From NCBI RefSeq assembly GCF_002074055.1, contig NZ_CP014619.1, positions 1,984,001 to 2,048,000 on the forward strand: a stretch of DNA of 64,000 bases, given 5' to 3'. The notes beneath the pieces are model-generated. The model searched no databases. It had not been told where the DNA came from and saw only the letters and a list, made by a program, of their open reading frames with translations. Shown here piece by piece: positions 8,328-16,664 of this stretch (position 1 is its first letter; the number at the start of each line of letters is the position of its first letter). This DNA comes from Frondihabitans sp. 762G35. Lineage in GTDB: Bacteria; Actinomycetota; Actinomycetes; Actinomycetales; Microbacteriaceae. The position numbers and the translations under genes were made by a program.

Positions 8328-8938
8328 TACTTCACCGGCAATGTCTTGGGCCGCCACGTGGCACGGCGTGATTCGAATTCTGTGATGGCTGCCTCGTCGC
8401 GCAGGGTCAGTGCGATGTCGTCGAGACCTTCGAGAAGGCGCCACTTAGTGTAAGCATCGACCTCGAACGAAACCGTCAAGCCGCCGATCGTGGCGGTTTG
8501 CTCGGGGAGGTCGACCGTGATCTCGGCCGGGCGTCCGCCCGAGGCCAGGGACTCGTCGATGACTGCCCAGATGCGCTCGATGTCGCTCTCCGAGACGACC
8601 GCCGCGAGGAGGCCCTGCTTGCCGGCGTTGCCGCGGAAGATGTCGCCGAACCGCGACGAGAGGACGACCTCGAAGCCGAAGTCGCGGAGCGCCCAGACGG
8701 CGTGCTCGCGGCTCGAGCCCGTGCCGAAGTCGGGGCCGGCCACGAGCACCGTGGCACCCTGGAACTCCGGCCGGTTGATCACGAAGTCGGGATCCTGGCG
8801 CCAGGAGGAGAAGAGGGCGTCCTCGAAGCCCGTCTTGGTGACGCGCTTGAGGAAGACGGCCGGGATGATCTGGTCGGTGTCGACGTTCGAGCGCTTGAGG
8901 GGCGCCGGGATCCCGGTGACGACGGTGGTCTTGTGCAT
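8327..8938 (-). CDS. leuD: 3-isopropylmalate dehydratase small subunit
   Basis: The swivelling small subunit of isopropylmalate isomerase, which forms a heterodimer with LeuC to convert 2- to 3-isopropylmalate in leucine synthesis. It has 203 aa, a normal length. [15 protein letters not shown] near the N-terminus and [14 protein letters not shown] in the middle are the substrate-recognition signatures. The ATG overlaps the leuC TGA by one base (TGATG), and the gene's own TAG overlaps the murA GTG, so three genes are translationally chained. Confidence 0.96.
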   Translation of the reverse strand: MHKTTVVTGIPAPLKRSNVDTDQIIPAVFLKRVTKTGFEDALFSSWRQDPDFVINRPEFQGATVLVAGPDFGTGSSREHAVWALRDFGFEVVLSSRFGDIFRGNAGKQGLLAAVVSESDIERIWAVIDESLASGGRPAEITVDLPEQTATIGGLTVSFEVDAYTKWRLLEGLDDIALTLRDEAAITEFESRRATWRPKTLPVK

Positions 8939-10434
8939 CAGCGTGCTCCGTTCGAGAGGGCCCCGCCGGCGGTGGCGCCGGCCTCCGCGAGATCGTCGGT
9001 CGCGGCGTCGCCGGACCGGAGATCCCACGGGCTCGAGAGCGTGCCGCGGATCGCGGTCGCCGCCGCGACGAGGGGCGACACGAGGTGGGTGCGCCCGCCC
9101 TTGCCCTGGCGGCCCTCGAAGTTGCGGTTGCTCGTGGAGGCGCAGCGCTCCCCCGGTGCGAGCTGGTCGGGGTTCATGCCGAGGCACATGGAGCAGCCGG
9201 CGAACCGCCACTCGGCGCCGAAGTCGGTGAAGACCTTGTCGAGGCCCTCGGCCTCGGCCTCGATGCGGACGCGGGCGGAGCCCGGGACGACCATCACGCG
9301 GACGCCGTCGGCCTTCTTCTGACCGCGGACGATCGACGCGAAGGCACGCAGGTCCTCGATCCGGCTGTTGGTGCAGGACCCCATGAAGACGGCGTCGACC
9401 GGGATCTCCTTCATCGGCGTTCCCGCCTCGAGATCCATGTACTCGAGGGCGCGCTCGGCGGCGGCCCTCTCGTTCGGGTCGGCGACGGCCGCAGGATCCG
9501 GGACGGTCGCGGAGAGCGACACGCCCTGCCCCGGGTTCGTCCCCCAGGTCACGAACGGCTCGAGCTCGTCGGCGTCGAGGAAGACCTCGGCGTCGAAGAC
9601 GGCGTCGTCGTCGGTCGCGAGCGTCTCCCAATAGGCGACGGCGTCGTCCCAGTCGTCGCCCCGGGGAGCGTGCGGGCGCCCCTTCAGGTAGTCGTAGGTG
9701 ACCTGGTCGGGGGCGACCATGCCCGCGCGTGCGCCGGCCTCGATCGACATGTTGCAGATCGTCATGCGGCCCTCCATGGAGAGCGCGCGGATGGCGCTAC
9801 CGCGGTACTCGAGCACGTAGCCCTGACCGCCGCCCGTCCCGATCTTCGCGATGACGGCGAGGATGATGTCCTTCGCGGTCACGCCCGGACGCAGCTCGCC
9901 CTCGACGGTGATCGCCATGGTCTTGAACGGCTTCAGCGGGAGCGTCTGAGTGGCCAGCACGTGCTCGACCTCGCTCGTGCCGATCCCGAAGGCCATGGCT
10001 CCGAAAGCGCCGTGGGTCGAGGTGTGCGAGTCGCCGCAGACCACGGTGATGCCGGGCATCGTCAGACCGAGCTGCGGGCCGACGACGTGCACGATCCCCT
10101 GCTCGGCGTCGCCGAGCGAGTGCAGGCGGACGCCGAACTCCTCCGCGTTCCTGCGGAGCGTGTCGATCTGGGTACGGCTCGTGAGATCGGCGATGGGCCG
10201 ATCGATCGCGAGCGTCGGCGTGTTGTGGTCTTCGGTCGCGATCGTCAGATCGAGGCGGCGCACCCCGCGGTCGGCCTGGCGGAGGCCGTCGAAGGCCTGC
10301 GGGCTGGTGACCTCGTGGACGAGGTGGAGATCGATGTAGAGAAGGTCGGGAGCGCCCTCGGTGCCCTTGACGACGACGTGGTCGTCCCAGACTTTTTCGG
10401 CGAGAGTACGGCCGCTCGATGCGTGAGTGCCCAC
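8938..10434 (-). CDS. leuC: 3-isopropylmalate dehydratase large subunit
   Basis: The [4Fe-4S]-containing large subunit of isopropylmalate isomerase. From the GTG at 10434 it has 498 aa. The cluster Cys residues appear in [13 protein letters not shown] and [22 protein letters not shown] lies near residue 140. An upstream in-frame start at 10545 is disfavoured: the GTG at 10434 is followed by the family-typical N-terminus ([13 protein letters not shown]) and is preceded at about 9 nt by AAGAAGG, a good ribosome-binding site. It is first in the six-gene minus-strand run. Confidence 0.96.
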   Translation of the reverse strand: MGTHASSGRTLAEKVWDDHVVVKGTEGAPDLLYIDLHLVHEVTSPQAFDGLRQADRGVRRLDLTIATEDHNTPTLAIDRPIADLTSRTQIDTLRRNAEEFGVRLHSLGDAEQGIVHVVGPQLGLTMPGITVVCGDSHTSTHGAFGAMAFGIGTSEVEHVLATQTLPLKPFKTMAITVEGELRPGVTAKDIILAVIAKIGTGGGQGYVLEYRGSAIRALSMEGRMTICNMSIEAGARAGMVAPDQVTYDYLKGRPHAPRGDDWDDAVAYWETLATDDDAVFDAEVFLDADELEPFVTWGTNPGQGVSLSATVPDPAAVADPNERAAAERALEYMDLEAGTPMKEIPVDAVFMGSCTNSRIEDLRAFASIVRGQKKADGVRVMVVPGSARVRIEAEAEGLDKVFTDFGAEWRFAGCSMCLGMNPDQLAPGERCASTSNRNFEGRQGKGGRTHLVSPLVAAATAIRGTLSSPWDLRSGDAATDDLAEAGATAGGALSNGAR

Positions 10435-10472
10435 AGGCCTGCCCTTCTTCAGATCGAGTTCGTGATCGGATG

Positions 10473-10478
10473 AGTCTA
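10473..10478 (-). promoter_or_regulatory. Candidate -10 box of the leuC operon
   Basis: TAGACT preceded by TG (extended -10 form) on the minus strand. It would start transcription near 10466 and leave a leader of about 32 nt that holds the leuC ribosome-binding site. No clear -35 box and no attenuator hairpin or leucine-rich leader peptide is visible. Confidence 0.4.
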
Positions 10479-10577
10479 CAGGCGTGTTACGGCCGTGTTT
10501 CGTCGCCGGGCGCGGCCTGTGGACAATCCTTCCCGGGGCGTTCACCCGCGCTCCGGAGACGAGTCGGAGGGGCCGAA

Positions 10578-10583
10578 TAGCAT
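10578..10583 (+). promoter_or_regulatory. Candidate -10 box of first beta-propeller gene
   Basis: TAGCAT lies 36 nt before the ATG at 10620. The paralogous second gene also has TAGCAT ahead of a ribosome-binding site, so this promoter unit may have been duplicated with the gene. Confidence 0.4.
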
Positions 10584-10619
10584 GGTCCCGACGGGCGAGA
10601 GCGGCGAGGCGAGGTGGGC

Positions 10620-12179
10620 ATGGACAGCTGGAGTCCCCCGCGGCCCGAGCGCGTGCGGCCCGCCGACCGGTGGGGCGACGTCGCGAGGCCGTCCACCCCC
10701 GACCCCGGGCATCCTGCGGTCCGGCGGCCGGAGGCGGGCTCCGTCGGGCGCGTGCGGCGACCGAGACGGAGCCCGGTCCAGCGCGTCCTCCTCGCCCTCG
10801 GCGCCCTCGTCGGCGCCACGGCCCTGATCGCCGGAGCCGGCTCGGCGCTGACTCCCGCGTACGGCACCCTCGCGCCGTTCCAGACGACGGCCGTCGTCGA
10901 CCTCCGATCCGCCCCGACCCCTGACGGCTGGTCGATCGACCTGGCCCGAGACGTCCTGCCCGGCGTTCCGCCGCGCTGCGCCTCGTTCTCCGCCTCTTCG
11001 TACACCGACCCGCTGGTGGTGCTCACGGGCGAGGCGCCGCCGCTCGGCTCGTCGACGGACTGCGCGGCCCTCGACCGCATCCGGGTCGCGTCGACGGTGG
11101 CCCTGTTCGATCCGTCGACGGGCCTCCTCCGCTGGAGCCACGACCTCTCCCGCGACTTCCCCTATCGCAACTCGCCCATCCAGATCGGGCAGGCCTCCGT
11201 CGTGACGCGGGCCGGGCGCGTCCTCGTGCAGCTGACGGTCGACGGGGTCTACACGGTCGCGGCGCTCTCGCTGTCGACCGGCGACGTCCTGGCGTCGACG
11301 ACGCTCGACGCCGACGCGGTCGGCGCGCCGCCGGAGATCGCCGGCACCCTCGTGCTGTTCGGCGGGACCACCTCCCGGGAGGGGTCGACCGCGTGGCAGC
11401 TCGTCGACGCGCGGCAGGTCGGCCGCCCGATCTGGACCGGGGTCGTCGACGACTCGAGGCAGCCCGTCCTCACCACGAGCGCCGTGTTCGCGACCGTCGA
11501 CGGACGGAGCATCCGCGCCGACGGCGTGACGGGGAGGGTCACCCCGCTGGGCGACGGGAACGTCGACCTCGCGTCGGCCGGCGTGGTCGACGCGACCACC
11601 GACGCCTTCTACACCTCCCGGTCGGTGCCTTTCGGCCTGATCGTCGAGGCCTGGGGCGGAGACGGCCGGCGCCTCTGGTCGCGGGGCGGCGTGGGAGCCC
11701 TCGCGGGGGTGACGCGCGACTGCGTCGTGACCTCCACCTACGGCGGCGGCGACACGCGCTGCCTCGACCGCGCGACGGGGCGGTCGCGCTGGTCTTCGCC
11801 CGTGACGGGGAACGCCTTCGCCGGCGCCGTGGTCGGCCAGACGACCAACGACGTGGCGCTCTACAAGCCGCTCGGGAGCACCCTCCAGCAGCTGGTCCTC
11901 GACGGGTCGAGCGGGCGGGTCAAGTACACCCTCCCCGCGGCCGATCAGGCCTACATCGCCGCCGCCGGTCCGACGGTCGGCTACCTGCTCCGCCGCACCG
12001 CGTCGGGTTCGTCCGTCGGCGTCCGCGCCTTCGACGCCGAGACCGGTCGGACCCTCTGGTCGCGAGGCGACACGCGCGCCGGCCGAACCGAGCTCTGGGG
12101 CGGGCACTTCGTCCTCCTGTCGGAGAGCGGCGTCGCGACGGAGCTCGTCGACCCGCCGGGCTTCGTGCTGGGCCGCTGA
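10620..12179 (+). CDS. PQQ-like beta-propeller membrane-anchored protein, paralog 1
   Basis: Function unknown. 519 aa from the ATG at 10620; a GTG at 10614 is an alternative. A charged, Pro/Arg-rich cytoplasmic N-terminus of about 55 residues is followed by one membrane segment ([20 protein letters not shown]). A long extracytoplasmic domain follows, with repeated blade-like strands such as [33 protein letters not shown] and [15 protein letters not shown]. These are PQQ/YVTN-type WD-like repeats, which usually make a propeller for binding or sensing rather than catalysis; residues that would bind PQQ cannot be confirmed. Cys residues flank the first blade. The next gene is a clear paralog with the same architecture. 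Confidence 0.75.
   Translation: MDSWSPPRPERVRPADRWGDVARPSTPDPGHPAVRRPEAGSVGRVRRPRRSPVQRVLLALGALVGATALIAGAGSALTPAYGTLAPFQTTAVVDLRSAPTPDGWSIDLARDVLPGVPPRCASFSASSYTDPLVVLTGEAPPLGSSTDCAALDRIRVASTVALFDPSTGLLRWSHDLSRDFPYRNSPIQIGQASVVTRAGRVLVQLTVDGVYTVAALSLSTGDVLASTTLDADAVGAPPEIAGTLVLFGGTTSREGSTAWQLVDARQVGRPIWTGVVDDSRQPVLTTSAVFATVDGRSIRADGVTGRVTPLGDGNVDLASAGVVDATTDAFYTSRSVPFGLIVEAWGGDGRRLWSRGGVGALAGVTRDCVVTSTYGGGDTRCLDRATGRSRWSSPVTGNAFAGAVVGQTTNDVALYKPLGSTLQQLVLDGSSGRVKYTLPAADQAYIAAAGPTVGYLLRRTASGSSVGVRAFDAETGRTLWSRGDTRAGRTELWGGHFVLLSESGVATELVDPPGFVLGR
10704..10717 (+). repeat. Dispersed 14-bp word CCCGGGCATCCTGC, copy 2
   Basis: Exact copy in frame in the first beta-propeller gene, encoding Pro-Gly-His-Pro-Ala with CAT and CCT codons in the cytoplasmic tail. 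Confidence 0.85.
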
Positions 12180-12217
12180 CGACGACACGAGCTCCGGCCG
12201 GCTCGCAGCGCGCGGCC

Positions 12218-12223
12218 TAGCAT
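12218..12223 (+). promoter_or_regulatory. Candidate -10 box of second beta-propeller gene
   Basis: TAGCAT lies 46 nt before the ATG at 12270, with a strong GAGGAGG ribosome-binding site between. The arrangement mirrors that of the upstream paralog. Confidence 0.4.
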
Positions 12224-12269
12224 CGAGGGGCACCGTCGTCGCAGCGCGCCGGATGCGCGAGGAGGCGTG

Positions 12270-13865
12270 ATGGGACGGTCGACCGACGACCCCTGGCTCC
12301 CCGCGCGCCCCGCGGGTGATCGCGCCGCCTGGGACGCGTCGTCCGCGTCGGGTCCTCGGTGGCCCGGCACGACCGTGCCTCCCCTCTCGCCGATCGCTCG
12401 CGACGGAGCACCGTCGGGTTCGCGGCCGGGTGAGCGGCCGAGTGGGCGGCCGGGCCGTGGTCGCTTCCGCCGTCTCCGGACCGGGAGCAGGATCCTCGCG
12501 GCCTACCTCGCCCTCGCGGCCGTCGTCGCCCTCGTCGCCGGTGTCGGCACCGCTCTCCAGCCCGTCTACGGCTCCCTGTCGCCGTGGCACGGCATCGCCG
12601 TCGACGACGTCCGCTCGGCTCCCTCGACGAGCAGGTGGGCCGTCGACCTGACGCGGACGCTCGCCCCCGGGGCTCCCCCGGAGTGCGTCCGGTTCACCGC
12701 CGTCGACGCGGGCCAGGACCTCGCCCTCGTCCGCGCCGACGCGGCGTACGCGTACGGATTCTCCGAGAACCCGATCTGCTCGGCGGTGCCCGCGGGATTC
12801 CGCTCGCGGATCGTCCTCCTCGACGCGGCGACCGGAGCCGTCCGCTGGGTGCACGACGCCTCCTCCGGCTTCTCGGCCGGACAGGGCGTCGGGATCGCCT
12901 GGCTGTCGACCTTCGACCACTCCACCCGCGTCCTCGTCCGGGCGCAGTCGATCTCCCTCGCCGTGACGCAGACGCTCTCGCTCGAGACGGGGAAGGTCCT
13001 GTCGTCGACGGATCCCGCCCCGTGGTCGCAGGAGGATCGCTTCACGGCCACCGGATCGGTCGTGGCGCAGGGGACGCTGAGCGAGGACCGGCTCACGTAC
13101 ACGTACACGCTGCGCGACGCGGACGACCTCCGCCGCGTGGTCTGGAGCGGCGAGGGCAACCAGGAGGCGACCCTCATCGCGCTGAGCGACCGGCTCCTGC
13201 TCGGCACCGACGGCACGGAGCAGATCCCGCTGTCGACGGGTCGGCCTTCGGCGTGGGGTCCGGCGATCGACACGTCGCTCGGCGTCGTGGTCCGCGACGA
13301 CGTGGTCTACGCGGCCGACACCTCCGGCTCGGGGGTCACGACGCAGGCGCGAGCGGGATTCACCGCCACCGACCGGACGGGCCGCGTCCTGTGGCGCTCG
13401 GGCCTCGCGCTCCGCGGCAGCTCGTCGTCGACCCGCTCGTGCCTGGCGGTCTCGAACGCGCCCGGCGACCGGCTGAGCTGCCTCGACTACCGCACCGGCC
13501 GCGCTCTCTGGTCGGCCGAGGTCGGACAGTTCGCGCTCGCCGGGAGCGCCTCCGGCCAGCACAGCGACGACGTCTACGTCCTCACCGCACGCCGCGACTC
13601 CCGCCTCGTCGCCCTCGACGGCCTCACCGGCCGGGAGCGGTTCCAGACCCCGGTCCCGACCGGGGCGGCCCTCGTGGCCGCCGGGACGAGCGCCGGCTAC
13701 GCCATCGCCTATGGGCGCTCCGGCGCGCAGTCGACGGCGATCGCCCTCGACCTCTCGAGCGGCTCGCGCCTCTGGCAGTACGACTCGACGCTGCAGCTCG
13801 GCATCTGGGGCGGCCACCTCGTCGACATCGGTCGCGACGGTCTCGCGCGGAGGCTCGACGACTGA
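12270..13865 (+). CDS. PQQ-like beta-propeller membrane-anchored protein, paralog 2
   Basis: Function unknown. 531 aa from the ATG at 12270, chosen because GAGGAGG precedes it by 4 nt; a GTG at 12267 is closer than usual to that site. The plan is the same as the preceding gene: a disordered charged tail (about 75 residues), one membrane helix (ILAAYLALAAVVALVAGVGTAL), then extracytoplasmic blades such as IVLLDAATGAVRWVHD, CLDYRTGRALWSAEV and ALDLSSGSRLWQYD. Around residue 110 the two proteins align without gaps (VDDVRSAPSTSRWAVDL against [16 protein letters not shown], then LAPGAPPECVRF against [11 protein letters not shown]). This shows tandem duplication followed by strong divergence. Confidence 0.75.
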   Translation: MGRSTDDPWLPARPAGDRAAWDASSASGPRWPGTTVPPLSPIARDGAPSGSRPGERPSGRPGRGRFRRLRTGSRILAAYLALAAVVALVAGVGTALQPVYGSLSPWHGIAVDDVRSAPSTSRWAVDLTRTLAPGAPPECVRFTAVDAGQDLALVRADAAYAYGFSENPICSAVPAGFRSRIVLLDAATGAVRWVHDASSGFSAGQGVGIAWLSTFDHSTRVLVRAQSISLAVTQTLSLETGKVLSSTDPAPWSQEDRFTATGSVVAQGTLSEDRLTYTYTLRDADDLRRVVWSGEGNQEATLIALSDRLLLGTDGTEQIPLSTGRPSAWGPAIDTSLGVVVRDDVVYAADTSGSGVTTQARAGFTATDRTGRVLWRSGLALRGSSSSTRSCLAVSNAPGDRLSCLDYRTGRALWSAEVGQFALAGSASGQHSDDVYVLTARRDSRLVALDGLTGRERFQTPVPTGAALVAAGTSAGYAIAYGRSGAQSTAIALDLSSGSRLWQYDSTLQLGIWGGHLVDIGRDGLARRLDD

Positions 13866-13887
13866 GCCGGTGGAACAATGGCGGGAC

Positions 13888-14934
13888 ATGGCTGCCGCGC
13901 GATTCACCCCGTCCTCCCCCCGCACCGTCGACCTCGAGATCGCCCTGCGCGCGGCCATCGGTCTCGCCGTGCCGCTCCTCGTCCTCCTCGCCGTGGGCCG
14001 GATGGAGCTGGCCGCCTACGCCACCTTCGGCGCCTTCACCGGTCTCTACGGTCGGGGCGAACCGTACCGGAGCCGCATCGTCACCGTGTCCGCGGCGGGT
14101 GCCGGCCTGCTCGCCTCGATGGCGCTCGGCGTCGCGGTGTCGCTGACCGGCGCGCCGCTCGCCGTCGAGGCGGCCCTGCTCGTCGTCGTCCTCGTCGCCG
14201 GATCGCTCCTGCACAGCTATCTTCAGGCGATCCCCGGGCAGCCCTTGTTCTTCTGCTTCGCGTTCGTCGTCACGGCCGTGATCCCCGTGGCGCCCGGGAC
14301 GCTCCCGGCCGTCACCGCCACGGCCCTCGGCGGTGCCGCGTTCGCGTGGCTCGTCAGCCTCGCGGGATGGGGGCTCCGGGCGCGCTTCGGCCCCGGGCAT
14401 CCTGCTCTCTTCCGCCCCCTGGCGCGGAGGCCGCGGCGCACCCGCGCGACGCTCCGCGATCCGATCGTGATCGAGTACGCCGTGCTCAACGCCGTCGGAG
14501 CCCTCGCGGCCGGAGCGATCGCCCTCGCGATCGGCCTCGGCCACAGCTACTGGGCCGTGATCAGCCTCGTCGCGTGTCTGCCCGCCGCGAACGCTCGGCA
14601 CTCTCCTGCCCGAGCGCTGCACCGGGTGATCGGGACCGCCGTCGGCGTAGGGGTCGCGGCCCTCCTGCTCGCGGCCGATCTCCCTCCGCTCGGGATCATC
14701 GGGGTCGCCGTCGTGTGCCAGTTCCTCGCCGAGCTCCTCATCGCCCGGAACTACGCCGCGACGCTCGTCGTCCTCACCCCGCTGGCCCTCCTCGTGACCA
14801 CGCTCAGCTCGCCGAGCCCCCTCGGGCCGCTCATCCGTGACCGACTCGTCGACACGCTCATCGGGGCCGCCGTCAGCCTGGCCCTGCTGGTGCTGCTGCT
14901 GCCGCTCCGGAGACGGCGGATCCTCGCGTCCTGA
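13888..14934 (+). CDS. FUSC family integral membrane protein
   Basis: A 348-aa polytopic protein of the fusaric-acid-resistance/aromatic-acid exporter (FUSC, YccS-like) superfamily. About ten hydrophobic segments are arranged as two repeats. GRMELAAYATFGAFTGLYGRGEPYRSR in the first half and GHSYWAVISLVACLPAANARHSPARALHRVIGTAVGV in the second carry the family signature. There is no large soluble domain, so it resembles the compact actinobacterial forms. Substrate is not predictable; members export aromatic acids or act in envelope homeostasis. It starts 22 bp after the beta-propeller gene on the same strand, so co-transcription is likely. Confidence 0.8.
   Translation: MAAARFTPSSPRTVDLEIALRAAIGLAVPLLVLLAVGRMELAAYATFGAFTGLYGRGEPYRSRIVTVSAAGAGLLASMALGVAVSLTGAPLAVEAALLVVVLVAGSLLHSYLQAIPGQPLFFCFAFVVTAVIPVAPGTLPAVTATALGGAAFAWLVSLAGWGLRARFGPGHPALFRPLARRPRRTRATLRDPIVIEYAVLNAVGALAAGAIALAIGLGHSYWAVISLVACLPAANARHSPARALHRVIGTAVGVGVAALLLAADLPPLGIIGVAVVCQFLAELLIARNYAATLVVLTPLALLVTTLSSPSPLGPLIRDRLVDTLIGAAVSLALLVLLLPLRRRRILAS
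14392..14405 (+). repeat. Dispersed 14-bp word CCCGGGCATCCTGC, copy 3
   Basis: Exact copy in frame in the FUSC gene, again encoding Pro-Gly-His-Pro-Ala, in a loop between membrane segments. Confidence 0.85.
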
Positions 14935-15089
14935 CCGCGACCCCGGGGCCGGCACGTCGTCGTCGTGCGGACAGCCGGAAGCCTGCAGGGCCGCACCGTC
15001 GCGCGGACAGCCGGGGGCCCGCCGGGCCACACTCGAGGGCACGGCACCGGCGCTCCGACGGGCCGCCCCCCGTCGAGAGAGGACCCGCC

Positions 15090-15581
15090 ATGACCGACGA
15101 CCAGACCACCACGTCCCCCGCAGCCGACTCCGAGGCGCCGGGGCCGGACACGCCCGACGCCGCGCACCTCCGCCCCGAGGGCGTCGACGACGCCACCGTC
15201 GAGGCCGTCGGGAAGCTCTCCGAGGCGCTCGAGGTCGTGGAGCAGGCCCGCGTGTTCCTCTACTGCTTCCACCGCCTCTCCGGCAAGGCCGACCTGAACC
15301 TCGGCGAGGCCGTCGAGCTGCTGCGGAAGGCGGGTCACACGGAGCAGGCCGACCGTCTCGACCGGGAGATCGTCGGCCGGAACGTGATCGAGGGACGCTG
15401 GACATTCCAGATCATCGAGGACTACGACGACACCTACTACGGCGCCTTCAGGGAGGCGGAGCGGGCCGTGCGCGAGGATCTCGTCGCCGGCCGGAAGCAC
15501 CTCTTCGAGTCGGAGATGAAGGAGGACCGCCGGACCCCCGGAGCCCGCCACCACGAGTCGCGACCCGAGCAGGGCGTCTGA
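15090..15581 (+). CDS. Small acidic conserved protein, function unknown
   Basis: 163 aa, predicted soluble and cytoplasmic. The first 40 residues are disordered and Thr/Pro/Asp-rich. The rest is largely helical: VEAVGKLSEALEVVEQARVFLYCFHRLSGKAD, then LGEAVELLRKAGH, then a conserved-looking aromatic/acidic block WTFQIIEDYDDTYYGAF. The C-terminus is Arg/His/Glu-rich. A purine-rich GAGAGGA precedes the ATG. I do not recognise a named domain; similar short proteins occur across actinobacteria as hypotheticals. It is monocistronic between the FUSC gene and tRNA-Glu. Confidence 0.7.
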   Translation: MTDDQTTTSPAADSEAPGPDTPDAAHLRPEGVDDATVEAVGKLSEALEVVEQARVFLYCFHRLSGKADLNLGEAVELLRKAGHTEQADRLDREIVGRNVIEGRWTFQIIEDYDDTYYGAFREAERAVREDLVAGRKHLFESEMKEDRRTPGARHHESRPEQGV

Positions 15582-15612
15582 TGTGCCGTTCCGTGCAGGA
15601 TGTCGCGTCGAG

Positions 15613-15669
15613 ACGTGACACGGTGCGCTGAACGTGACACGGTGCACGGAACGTGACACGGTGCTCGCG
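15613..15669 (+). repeat. 19-bp direct repeat, three units
   Basis: ACGTGACACGGTGC begins at 15613, 15632 and 15651, an exact 19-bp period; the last 5 bases of each unit vary. Each unit holds the small inverted repeat CGTG-A-CACG. An 11-bp inverted match to the second/third unit junction (TGCACGGAACG) lies just upstream near 15590. It sits in noncoding DNA between a gene end and the tRNA-Glu terminator. Confidence 0.8.
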
Positions 15670-15689
15670 CGTCGCCTCGTGCAGAAAGA

Positions 15690-15719
15690 CGAAGGCGCCT
15701 TCCTGAGAAGGCGCCTTCG
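15690..15719 (-). terminator. Hairpin terminator of tRNA-Glu
   Basis: A perfect 12-bp stem (CGAAGGCGCCTT / AAGGCGCCTTCG) with a 6-nt loop lies 5 bp past the tRNA 3' end. The sequence is symmetrical and could also stop plus-strand transcription from the preceding gene. Confidence 0.75.
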
Positions 15720-15724
15720 GGTCG

Positions 15725-15797
15725 TGACCCCAACCGGATTCGAACCGGTGTTACCGCCGTGAGAGGGCAGCGTACTAGGCCGCTATACGATGGGGCC
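15725..15797 (-). tRNA. tRNA-Glu (anticodon CTC)
   Basis: The minus strand reads a 73-nt cloverleaf starting GGCCCCA and ending TGGGGTCA. The acceptor stem is 7 bp with one G-T pair. The anticodon loop is CTCTCAC with anticodon CTC. The T arm is CCGGTTCGAATCCGG. The CCA end is not encoded. It is flanked by a strong hairpin terminator. Confidence 0.95.
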
Positions 15798-15930
15798 GTG
15801 TTTGCGACTCGTCGAGTATGCCACACCCGCTGGGACGCAACAAATTGAGCGAGGCTCGTGTCTCGGAGGGCCTCGCCGCCGCCCGGAATCGGCTCCGAAC
15901 GGGCACCGGTAACGGGGATGCTCGCGAGCG

Positions 15931-15936
15931 TACGCT
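15931..15936 (+). promoter_or_regulatory. -10 element of the MBL-fold gene, leaderless type
   Basis: TACGCT lies 6 nt before the ATG at 15943. Confidence 0.5.
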
Positions 15937-15942
15937 CGACGT

Positions 15943-16584
15943 ATGCGAGTAACGAAATATGAACATGCCGCGATGGTCGTCGACGAGGGCGGGCGCAAGC
16001 TCGTCATCGATCCCGGATCGTTCACGCGGTCGCTGACCGACCAGACGGACGTCGAGGCGATCGTCGTGACCCACGAGCACGCCGATCACTGGACTCCCGA
16101 GCAGCTGAAGGGCCTCCTCGAGACCAACCCCTCGGCCTCCGTCTTCGGCCCCGCAGGAGTCGCGAAGGCGCTGAGCGCCGAGGGCATCGAGGTCGAGACG
16201 GTCACCGATGGCGACACCGTCGAGGTCGGCCCGTTCACGCTGACGTTCGCCGGCACCGATCACGCCGTGATCCACGAGAGCATCCCCGTGCCCGACAACA
16301 CGGGCGTCCTGGTCAACGGCAAGCTGTTCTACCCCGGTGACGCCTTCTTCGTGCCGCCGTTCCCGGTCGAGGTCCTGGCGGCCCCCGTGGGCGCCCCGTG
16401 GCTGAAGATCTCCGAGGCGATGGACTACGTGTCGGCGGTCAAGCCGGCCCGGAGCTTCCCCGTGCACGAGAAGACGCTGTCCGACGCCGGCTTCGGCATG
16501 CACGCCGACCGGATCGGGGCGGTGACGACCGAGGGTGGCGGGAGCCCGAGCATCCTGCAGCCCGGGGAGTCGCTCGACATCTGA
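15943..16584 (+). CDS. MBL-fold metal-dependent hydrolase (UlaG-like)
   Basis: A 213-aa cytoplasmic metallo-beta-lactamase-fold protein. The metal-binding motif HxHxDH is HEHADH at residues 44-49 after strand EAIVVT. FAGTDHAVIH and YPGDAFF supply the later metal ligands, and FPVHEK near residue 152 the last His. It is of the UlaG/L-ascorbate-6-phosphate-lactonase-like subgroup found widely as 'metal-dependent hydrolase'. Substrate is unknown; known members cleave phosphodiesters, lactones or lipids. It ends at a bidirectional terminator facing ilvE. Confidence 0.85.
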   Translation: MRVTKYEHAAMVVDEGGRKLVIDPGSFTRSLTDQTDVEAIVVTHEHADHWTPEQLKGLLETNPSASVFGPAGVAKALSAEGIEVETVTDGDTVEVGPFTLTFAGTDHAVIHESIPVPDNTGVLVNGKLFYPGDAFFVPPFPVEVLAAPVGAPWLKISEAMDYVSAVKPARSFPVHEKTLSDAGFGMHADRIGAVTTEGGGSPSILQPGESLDI

Positions 16585-16601
16585 CGCCACGGCGACGACA
16601 C

Positions 16602-16648
16602 GAACGCCCCGCGCACGGCCCGACGGATCGGGTCGGCGCGGGGCGTTC
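16602..16648. terminator. Bidirectional terminator between MBL-fold gene and ilvE
   Basis: A perfect 13-bp stem (GAACGCCCCGCGC / GCGCGGGGCGTTC) encloses a smaller CCCGA/TCGGG hairpin, placed between two convergent stops. Confidence 0.8.
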
Positions 16649-16664
16649 TCAGCGTCGAGGACGA

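Noticed and set aside
7011-8453. Long plus-strand open frame opposite murA
   Set aside because: A shadow frame with no recognisable motif; the murA active-site residues on the other strand are intact.
8939-10600. T-box, leader-peptide or other riboswitch ahead of leuC
   Set aside because: The 5' region from the likely start near 10466 to the GTG is only about 32 nt, with no room for such structures and no repeated Leu codons.
10542-13958. Very long open frame (over 1100 codons) on the minus strand across the beta-propeller genes
   Set aside because: It is antisense to two genes with clear blade repeats. The composition is a skewed Arg/Gly/Glu/Asp mix and no domain is visible. Such frames arise from third-position GC bias.
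15586-15669. CRISPR array
   Set aside because: The three repeats have 19-bp period with only 5-bp variable parts; there are no spacers of CRISPR length and no cas genes.
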